From Dietzia sp. JS16-p6b (lineage in GTDB: Bacteria > Actinomycetota > Actinomycetes > Mycobacteriales > Mycobacteriaceae), in assembly GCF_003052165.1 (NCBI RefSeq), contig NZ_CP024869.1, forward strand, positions 2,080,001 through 2,144,000: DNA of 64,000 nucleotides, written 5' to 3'. Below are positions 58,291 to 64,000 of this stretch, one piece after another. The position numbers and the translations under genes were made by a program. The notes under the pieces are model-generated. The model saw only the letters and a list, made by a program, of their open reading frames with translations. It searched no databases and was not told the origin of the DNA. Numbering within the stretch: the stretch's first letter is position 1; every line of letters starts with the position of its first letter.

Positions 58291-59471
58291 CCGAAGCACT
58301 TCCCTTCCCCACGGTAGGTGGGCCAGCGGTCCACCACCGCGGACCCCTGTGCAGTGTCGTCCACCACGTGGAGCGTGTCGAACCGCTCGCAGACCTCGCC
58401 TGCCTTCGCGTGACGCCACCAGGCGCGGTCCCCGATCGCCACGTCCCCCCGAACCGGGGTCTGCACCTCGCCGGCGCCCTCCCTGCCGAGGTAGCGCAAC
58501 CCCGTGGGGAGGGCGGGGACCGGCAGCCGGTCCGGCCCCGGCGCCCCGGAGGCCACGTACCCGCCGTAGAGGAACGTCGTCAGGCCGCGCGCCGGGGTGC
58601 GGACGGCGGGCAGGGCGTAGAACAGCGAGGGGCGAGGGGTGAACGACCGATAGTGGTCGAACAGCCCGGGGACGAAGAGACCGGATCCGGCGGTCACCTC
58701 GGTGACCGCCGGGTCCGCTGCGCTCTCGGCGATCGAACCGGATCCGCCCGAGTTAACGATCTCCGGCCGCTCGCCGGTGAGCCCGGCGATCACGTCGGCG
58801 ACCGCGTGACGCACTCCCAGGAGACGGCGCATGGACAGGCGCTTGACCAGTCCCACGCCCCGGACGTCGTCGGGGACGCCGGCGACCTGCGCCTCGTAGA
58901 ACATCGCGCCGACCACCCTGAAGCCCATGTCGACGGCGCGACGGACGAGAGGCTCCACGTCGACCGGACTCCGCAGCGGGGACCGCCTCACACCCAGGTG
59001 GAGCGGCCCCAACCGGAGCGAGGCGTCCACGTCGACACACACCCTCGCGCCGCCCGCACCCGACTCCCGGGCGATCTCCAGATGGCGTTCGTCGTCGACC
59101 ATCAGCGTCACCGCCCCGAGCGCGGCCGGATCCGCGCCCAGCCGACCGAGCGCGCCACGGTCGACCGAGGGGTACCCGAGCAGGACGTCTCGACAGCCCG
59201 CCTCGACGAGCCACAGGGCCTCCGCGAGCGAGTAGGCCATGATCCCGCGCACCGACTCGTCGCCGCGGAGCCCCGGGCCCAGGACCTCCTCGAGCACACC
59301 GCGCGACCTCACGGACTTGCTGGCGATGCGGATCCGTGTCCCGCCCGCCCGGCGCCGGAGATCGGCGAGGTTCGTCCGCAGGGTGGGCAGGTGGAGCGCC
59401 GCGAGCGGTGCGTCGAGCCCGGTGGTGGCGACGTCGACCGCCTCCACGGCGTCGCTCGCGCGTCCGGACAT
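58287..59471 (-). CDS. Fold-III PLP enzyme, alanine racemase/D-threonine aldolase-like
   Basis: This is a 394-residue protein from ATG 59471; GTG 59498 would add 9 residues. The PLP lysine is in IRIASKSVRSRGVLEEVL (about residue 50), with the N-terminal barrel strands LPTLRTNLADLRRRAGGT, and a barrel continuing through CVDVDASLRLGPLHLG and EIVNSGGSGSIAESA (phosphate site). The C-terminal region (from about 300) is the beta-domain of D-threonine aldolase/DSD1-like enzymes (GDRAWWRHAKAGEVCERFDTLHVV), which uses His and Cys to hold a metal. It could be a D-amino-acid aldolase, dehydratase or deaminase. It is flanked by a TetR regulator and an M20 peptidase. Confidence 0.82.
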   Translation of the reverse strand: MSGRASDAVEAVDVATTGLDAPLAALHLPTLRTNLADLRRRAGGTRIRIASKSVRSRGVLEEVLGPGLRGDESVRGIMAYSLAEALWLVEAGCRDVLLGYPSVDRGALGRLGADPAALGAVTLMVDDERHLEIARESGAGGARVCVDVDASLRLGPLHLGVRRSPLRSPVDVEPLVRRAVDMGFRVVGAMFYEAQVAGVPDDVRGVGLVKRLSMRRLLGVRHAVADVIAGLTGERPEIVNSGGSGSIAESAADPAVTEVTAGSGLFVPGLFDHYRSFTPRPSLFYALPAVRTPARGLTTFLYGGYVASGAPGPDRLPVPALPTGLRYLGREGAGEVQTPVRGDVAIGDRAWWRHAKAGEVCERFDTLHVVDDTAQGSAVVDRWPTYRGEGKCFG

Positions 59472-59507
59472 GGTCCCGGTCACCCCCTCTACCCTCACCG
59501 GGTCGAC

Positions 59508-60146
59508 CTAGTCGCCGTCGATCGGGTGCGCGTCCGCGACCACGAGGTCGACCGCCCGGTGGAGGAGAGCGATCGCCTCGTCGTCATCCCGGCAGATCTG
59601 CCAGCGCAACCCGATCCCCGCGACCGTGGCCTCGACGACACCGACCATCTCGTCGAGTCCCATGCCCCAGCGCATACCCGCGGACTGTGCGGTCCGCTCG
59701 AGGACGGACCGGATGATCTCCTCGTTAGACTCCTGCTGATGACGGGCCAGACCGATCTCCGGTGACCCGTGTGTGCGCAGCGAGTAGGAGACGATCTCGT
59801 AGGTGAGGAGCTGACGGTCCGGAGAGGCGGAGATGACGGCCCAGATCAGGTCGATGGCCTCGTAGAGCCTCCGGCGCAGCCCCTCCCTGCCGAGGGCGCC
59901 CGAGTCGAAGTCGACGTTGATGAACGCCCTGGCCGCCTGGTGGACCTCCGAGTTGACCGCACCGATCACCTCGCGGAGGAGTTCCTCCTTGTCGGTGTAG
60001 CAGTAGTGCACCACTCCCAGGGAGACGCCGGCGCGCTCCGCGACACCGCGGACGGTCACCGCTCCGAGCCCGTAGTGTTCGGCGATCTCGAGGGCGGCCC
60101 GGAGGAGCTGCGCTCGGCGCTGATCGGATGGCAGGCGTCTGGTCAC
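59508..60146 (-). CDS. TetR-family transcriptional regulator
   Basis: This is a 212-residue regulator from GTG 60146 (VTRRLPSDQRRAQLLRAA). The helix-turn-helix is ALEIAEHYGLGAVTVRGVAERAGVSLGVVHYCYTDKEELLREVI. The C-terminal helical ligand domain is normal in length and ends in AHPIDGD. The gene lies 36 bases before the PLP enzyme gene on the same strand and divergent from the lactone oxidase gene; the 20-base inverted repeat between them is the obvious operator, so it probably controls both sides. The ligand is unknown. Confidence 0.92.
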   Translation of the reverse strand: MTRRLPSDQRRAQLLRAALEIAEHYGLGAVTVRGVAERAGVSLGVVHYCYTDKEELLREVIGAVNSEVHQAARAFINVDFDSGALGREGLRRRLYEAIDLIWAVISASPDRQLLTYEIVSYSLRTHGSPEIGLARHQQESNEEIIRSVLERTAQSAGMRWGMGLDEMVGVVEATVAGIGLRWQICRDDDEAIALLHRAVDLVVADAHPIDGD

Positions 60147-60217
60147 TCGTCCATGGTACGACGACGACGAGGCGACGGGCGCACTACACCTCACGCCCGA
60201 CCTGCGACCGAACCTGC

Positions 60218-60237
60218 ATCTGGTCTCTTGTCCAGAT
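60218..60237. promoter_or_regulatory. Inverted repeat ATCTGG-8-CCAGAT, candidate TetR operator
   Basis: Perfect 6-base arms (60218-60223, 60232-60237) with an 8-base spacer lie midway in the 130-base divergent gap between tetR and the lactone oxidase gene. Total size and half-site spacing suit a TetR dimer; binding is inferred. Confidence 0.5.
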
Positions 60238-60262
60238 CGGCCCCGGGACCCGCCCCGGGAGG

Positions 60263-60268
60263 TAGCCT
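60263..60268 (+). promoter_or_regulatory. Candidate -10 for a leaderless lactone oxidase transcript
   Basis: TAGCCT ends 8 bases before the ATG at 60277 with no ribosome site between. The candidate operator lies 25 bases upstream of it, where a bound repressor would block RNA polymerase. Confidence 0.45.
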
Positions 60269-60276
60269 CTGCACCC

Positions 60277-61611
60277 ATGACGACCTCGACCACGCGGTGG
60301 CACAACTGGGCCGGAAACGTTCTCGCCTCGCCGTCGGGCCGGTCCGACCCCACGACGGTCGCCGAGGTCACCGGGGTCGTGACCGCGGCCGCCGAGCGCG
60401 GCTCCAGGGTCAAGTGCGTGGGTGCCGGACACTCCTTCACCCCCGCCGCGGCGACCGACGGGGTGCTGATCTCGCTCGACGACCTGACGGGGATCGAGTC
60501 GATCGTCCCGACCCGCGATCCCGAGGGGAACGTCGACGGGGCGGACGTGACCGTCTGGGCGGGTACCCGACTCCACCGGCTCGGCCCTCTGCTCTGGGAC
60601 CTCGGGCTCGCCCAGCCGAACCTCGGCGACTTCGCCGAGCAATCGCTGGCGGGCGCGGTGTCCACGGGCACCCACGGCACGGGCCGCACCGCCGTCGGCC
60701 TGCCGGCCACCGTGGTCGGACTGCAGATCGTCACGGCGGACGGCTCCGTCCTGGACTGTTCGCGCGAGGCGGATCCCGACGTGTTCGAGGCGGCCCGCCT
60801 CGGGATCGGAGCGATCGGGATCATCACCAAGTTGACCATTCACTGCGTGCCGGCGTTCGCACTGAGCGCCGAGGAACACCCCTGGACCCTCACGGCCGCA
60901 CTCGCCGATCTCGAGGGCTTCGCGAGCTCCGCCGACCACGCGGAGTTCTTCTGGTTCCCGCACACCGATGCCGTCACCGTCAGACGCAACACCAGGTTGC
61001 CGGGTGACGCGGACCTGCGTCCGCTCGGCCGCATCCGCGAGCTGGTCGCCGACGAGTTCCTGTCCAACGAGGCCTTCGGTGCGCTGTGCCGGACGGCCGC
61101 ACGCCGGCCGACGCTGACCCCCCGACTCAACCGCGTCGCCGCACGCGCGATGTCGGCCCGCGCGTACACCGATCGCAGTTACCGGGTCTTCGCCTCCCCG
61201 CGGCGGGTGCGCTTCCGCGAGATGGAGTACGCGGTGCCGGTGGCCGCGGCCACCGGCGTGCTCGGTGACCTGCGCGACATGATCGACCGCACCGGCGTCG
61301 TCACGCCGTTCCCCGTCGAGGTGCGGTTCGCCGCGGCGGATGACGTGTGGTTGTCGACCGCCTACCGGCGGGATGTCTGCTACGTCGCGGTCCACCAGTT
61401 CCACCAGATGGACCACACCGAACTCTTCCGGTCGGCCGAGGAGATCTTCCTCGCGGCGGACGGTCGGCCCCACTGGGGCAAGATGCACACTAGGACCGCC
61501 GCCGACCTCTCGGCCACCGTCCCTCACTTCGACGACTTCGTCTCGGTACGCGACCGACTCGACCCGGACAGAATGTTCGCGAACCAGTACACCGAACAGG
61601 TCCTGCCGTAG
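60277..61611 (+). CDS. FAD-linked D-arabinono-1,4-lactone oxidase/L-gulonolactone oxidase family protein
   Basis: This is a 444-residue vanillyl-alcohol-oxidase-fold flavoprotein. The FAD-binding domain (about 10-180) has VKCVGAGHSFTPAAATDGVLISLDDL and DFAEQSLAGAVSTGTHGTG, the Gly-His-Ser (GAGHS) being where related enzymes attach FAD covalently to His. The C-terminal ALO domain ends with the family hallmark GRPHWGKMHTRTAADL and DPDRMFANQYTEQVL. Related enzymes oxidise aldonolactones such as L-gulono- or D-arabinono-1,4-lactone. The start ATG 60277 fits the leaderless -10 spacing. It is divergent from tetR. Confidence 0.92.
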   Translation: MTTSTTRWHNWAGNVLASPSGRSDPTTVAEVTGVVTAAAERGSRVKCVGAGHSFTPAAATDGVLISLDDLTGIESIVPTRDPEGNVDGADVTVWAGTRLHRLGPLLWDLGLAQPNLGDFAEQSLAGAVSTGTHGTGRTAVGLPATVVGLQIVTADGSVLDCSREADPDVFEAARLGIGAIGIITKLTIHCVPAFALSAEEHPWTLTAALADLEGFASSADHAEFFWFPHTDAVTVRRNTRLPGDADLRPLGRIRELVADEFLSNEAFGALCRTAARRPTLTPRLNRVAARAMSARAYTDRSYRVFASPRRVRFREMEYAVPVAAATGVLGDLRDMIDRTGVVTPFPVEVRFAAADDVWLSTAYRRDVCYVAVHQFHQMDHTELFRSAEEIFLAADGRPHWGKMHTRTAADLSATVPHFDDFVSVRDRLDPDRMFANQYTEQVLP

Positions 61612-61695
61612 GAGGCGGGACCACCTGAATCTCCGTACCGTGGGGTGACGGACAGGGTCAGCCGTTCCTGTCGCGACCACCCTCGAGGAGTTCCC

Positions 61696-62391
61696 GTGCC
61701 AGAACGCGTCCCCGCCGAAACCGACGTCTCCGGTCCGCTCGCAGGAATCGCCACCGGGGCCCTGCGCAAGGCGATTCGGAGCCAGGCCGGGGCCGCGAAG
61801 GGTTATGTCCGCACGCTCCGCCGGAGCCACCCCGACGAGAGTCCGGCACGGATCCGCGAGCGGCTCGACTCCCGCTTCCTCACCGCCGTCACCGCGTCCG
61901 GCGCCGCCGTGGGGGCGACGGCGGCCGTGCCGGGGGTGGGCACCGTGCTCGCGTTCGGCGCGATCGGCGCCGAGTCGCTGGTGTTCATCGAAGCCGCGGC
62001 GTTCTACACCCTGGCCGTCGCGGAGGTGCACGGAATCGACGTCAAGCTCGGCGAGCACGAGGAGCTGCTCGTCATGACCGTGATGCTCGGCGCATCGGGC
62101 ACCGCGATCCTGGCCAACGCGGTGAGCACGAACGGCGGTGCCTCCGCAGGCGGATCACTCGCCGGAAGGTCGCTCGGTCTCCCCGGCCTCAAGGAGGTCA
62201 ACCGGCGCATGGTGTCCCGGTTCGCCCGGAAGTTCGCCGTCAAGAGAGCCACCCTCGCCATGGGCAAACTGGCCCCCGCCGGTATCGGCGCCGCCGTGGG
62301 CGGCTGGGGTAACCGGCGGCTGGGCCGGACCGTCGTCAACGCGGCGGCGGCCACCTTCGGCACCCCGCCCGACAGCTGGCCCACGAGCTGA
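61696..62391 (+). CDS. Conserved membrane-associated protein (Rv1249c-like)
   Basis: This is a 231-residue protein from GTG 61696 with GAGGAG five bases upstream. Two hydrophobic Ala/Gly-rich stretches (about 70-120, FLTAVTASGAAVGATAAVPGVGTVLAFGAIGAESLVFIEAAAFYTLAVA; and 130-150) suggest membrane association, and basic helices follow (KEVNRRMVSRFARKFAVKR). It lies directly before kgd as does M. tuberculosis Rv1249c. No enzymatic motif is seen, and the role is unknown. It is also seen next to kgd in other mycolata, if memory serves. Confidence 0.8.
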   Translation: MPERVPAETDVSGPLAGIATGALRKAIRSQAGAAKGYVRTLRRSHPDESPARIRERLDSRFLTAVTASGAAVGATAAVPGVGTVLAFGAIGAESLVFIEAAAFYTLAVAEVHGIDVKLGEHEELLVMTVMLGASGTAILANAVSTNGGASAGGSLAGRSLGLPGLKEVNRRMVSRFARKFAVKRATLAMGKLAPAGIGAAVGGWGNRRLGRTVVNAAAATFGTPPDSWPTS

Positions 62392-62460
62392 GCGCCGTCC
62401 ATCCGGACGCCGCATCCCCCTGTCAGGTGAGATCGGAAGGCCCCGAACGCGCGGAAGGTC

Positions 62461-62466
62461 TAGCCT
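62461..62466 (+). promoter_or_regulatory. Candidate -10 element of kgd
   Basis: TAGCCT lies 51 bases before the kgd GTG, which would give a leader of about 45 bases that contains GGAAGG as ribosome site. No clear -35 is visible. Confidence 0.4.
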
Positions 62467-62517
62467 GGGTCCATCGCGTGTGAAACCCACCACAAATCAG
62501 GAAGGCACCACAACATC

Positions 62518-64000
62518 GTGAGCAAAACCGTCTCACAGTTCGGACAGAACCAGTGGCTCGTCGACGAGATGTACGAGCGGTTCTCCAAGGACCCCTCCTC
62601 AGTGGACGAGTCCTGGCACGAGTTCTTCGACGCGAACCCCGGGGCAGCCACCGGCCGCGATGCGTCGAAGGGCTCGTCCGGAGCCGGGCCGGCGTCGGAC
62701 GGGGGTGACACACGCACCGGTGGGAAGAACAACGGCGACGGTAGCGGTGGCGGGAAGAAGGGCAAGAAGGTCTCCGCCGACGCATCCGGGGGCGACAACG
62801 CCACCCCCGACGCCAACACCCAGAAGACCTCCGAACTGACCGTGGCCGACGTGTCCCCGGAGTCCTCGGCGAAGGACGTGGCCGCCAAGCCCGCCGACGA
62901 CAGCACCCCCGCGCGCAAGGCCCGCGGTCAGGGCGTGCCCGCCCCGGTCCGGTCGACCGAGAAGCGCAAGAAGGACGACGCCCCGGCCGCGAAACGGACC
63001 ACCAGACCCGAGTACGCACCGCCGGAGGAGCCCGAGAACAAGGTTCTCCGCGGCCCGGCGAACGCCATCGTCAAGAACATGAACGCGTCGCTGTCGTTGC
63101 CCACGGCCACCTCGGTCCGTGCGGTCCCGGCGAAGCTGATGATCGACAACCGGATCGTCATCAACAACCACCTCAAGCGCACGCACGGCGGGAAGATCTC
63201 GTTCACCCACCTCATCGGGTACGCCATGGTGCAGGCCGTCAAGGCCTACCCGAACATGAACAACTACTTCGAGGAGATCGACGGCAAGCCCAACGTCGTC
63301 ACCCCGAACGGGATCAACCTGGGCCTGGCGATCGACATGAAGACCAAGGCGGGGCGCACCCTCGTCGTGGCCGCCATCCGGAACTGCGAGAGGCTCGACT
63401 TCCGCGGCTTCCTCGACGCCTACGAGGACATCGTCTCCCGCGCCCGCGTCGGCAAGCTGACGATGGAGGACTTCTCGGGCGTCAGCATCTCCCTGACCAA
63501 CCCCGGTGGTATCGGCACGGTCCACTCGGTCCCGCGTCTCACCCCGGGGCAGGGCGCGATCCTCGGCGTCGGCGCGATGGAGTACCCGGCGGAGTTCCAG
63601 GGTGCGAGCGACGAACAGCTGGCCAACAACGCCATCGGCAAGATCACCACGCTCACCTCGACCTACGACCACCGGATCATCCAGGGGGCGGAGTCCGGCG
63701 AGTTCCTGCGCGAGATCCACCGCCTCCTGCTCGCCGACGAGTTCTACGACGAGATCTTCGACGTCCTGGGCATCCCCTACGAGCCGGTCCGGTGGCGCCA
63801 GGACATCACCGACCCGCGTGTGGACAAGGACGCCCGCGTCCTCGAGCTCATCGCGGCCTACCGCGACCGCGGTCACCTCATGGCGGACATCGATCCGCTG
63901 GACGGTCGGCACGCCCAGCGTCGGCGGACCTTCCATCCGGATCTCGACGTCAACTCGCACGAGCTGACCCTCTGGGACCTGGACCGGAAGTTCTCCGTGG
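62518..64000 (+). CDS. kgd: Multifunctional 2-oxoglutarate decarboxylase/dehydrogenase, 5' part (OdhA/Kgd/SucA)
   Basis: The gene starts at GTG 62518 ([22 protein letters not shown]) and is open to the window end, 494 residues of an expected 1,200 or so. The first 40 residues match the OdhA/Kgd start and the interaction helix, followed by an Ala/Lys/Asp-rich linker (about 45-160). An E2-like acyltransferase core fused in this actinobacterial enzyme comes next, with [20 protein letters not shown] (catalytic His near residue 384). The last part ([15 protein letters not shown]) begins the thiamine-diphosphate E1 domain. Kgd makes succinate semialdehyde or, with E2/E3, succinyl-CoA in the TCA cycle; an FHA protein (OdhI/GarA) inhibits it in relatives. 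Confidence 0.95.
   Translation, partial: MSKTVSQFGQNQWLVDEMYERFSKDPSSVDESWHEFFDANPGAATGRDASKGSSGAGPASDGGDTRTGGKNNGDGSGGGKKGKKVSADASGGDNATPDANTQKTSELTVADVSPESSAKDVAAKPADDSTPARKARGQGVPAPVRSTEKRKKDDAPAAKRTTRPEYAPPEEPENKVLRGPANAIVKNMNASLSLPTATSVRAVPAKLMIDNRIVINNHLKRTHGGKISFTHLIGYAMVQAVKAYPNMNNYFEEIDGKPNVVTPNGINLGLAIDMKTKAGRTLVVAAIRNCERLDFRGFLDAYEDIVSRARVGKLTMEDFSGVSISLTNPGGIGTVHSVPRLTPGQGAILGVGAMEYPAEFQGASDEQLANNAIGKITTLTSTYDHRIIQGAESGEFLREIHRLLLADEFYDEIFDVLGIPYEPVRWRQDITDPRVDKDARVLELIAAYRDRGHLMADIDPLDGRHAQRRRTFHPDLDVNSHELTLWDLDRKFSV

Overview
The window is about 70% G+C with dense, often 4-base-overlapping genes. It looks like chromosomal DNA of a mycolic-acid-containing actinomycete (Mycobacteriales/Corynebacteriales). 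The gene order matches blocks I remember from Mycobacterium tuberculosis, and the single-function AtpF and AtpH, AtpB N-terminus and gene content suggest a Dietzia- or Corynebacterium-like genus. The genus is inference. I see no prophage, insertion sequence, CRISPR array or rRNA. One tRNA is present.

Region 1 (1-11902) begins inside a DnaQ-like exonuclease. A minus-strand run follows: iscS, mnmA and a MetE-like protein (sulfur relay to tRNA), etfB-etfA and an acyl-CoA ligase. Next come a plus-strand beta-propeller lipoprotein and a minus-strand ABC ATPase/NUDIX/methyltransferase trio. This resembles the M. tuberculosis Rv3015c-Rv3041c neighbourhood.

Region 2 (12055-44399) resembles Rv1327c-Rv1292: glgE-glgB (alpha-glucan synthesis), a thioredoxin-fold protein, thiolase and methylmalonyl-CoA epimerase, a DivIVA-like coiled-coil protein, nucS and the full ATP synthase operon. 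It continues with wecA, tsaC, prmC, prfA, rho, a thrB-thrC-hom-lysA-argS operon and tRNA-Arg(CCG). An acyl-CoA ligase gene lies between thrB and rho.

Region 3 (44494-53585) is rich in DNA-processing genes: a MarR regulator, an SbcC/SbcD-like ATPase-nuclease pair, a SWIM zinc-finger protein overlapping a SNF2 helicase, and an exported HNH nuclease.

Region 4 (53632-64000) holds a DEAD-box RNA helicase, an operon-like set of TetR regulator, fold-III PLP enzyme, M20 peptidase and MFS transporter, a divergent FAD lactone oxidase, an Rv1249c-like membrane protein and the 5' part of kgd (2-oxoglutarate decarboxylase/dehydrogenase), cut by the window end.

The most striking sequence-level result is that three conserved genes (mnmA, etfB, glgB) are each broken at a run of five G (coding strand) where six would restore the frame. 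This points to homopolymer undercalling, although several runs of six or seven are intact. Other points of interest are an apparent CTG start for atpB, two hairpins between atpB and atpE, a repeat-built Arg/Gly/Asn/Gln-rich insertion in Rho with a long leader, unusual metal-site residues in the SbcD-like protein, and a perfect palindrome between the thiolase and epimerase genes.
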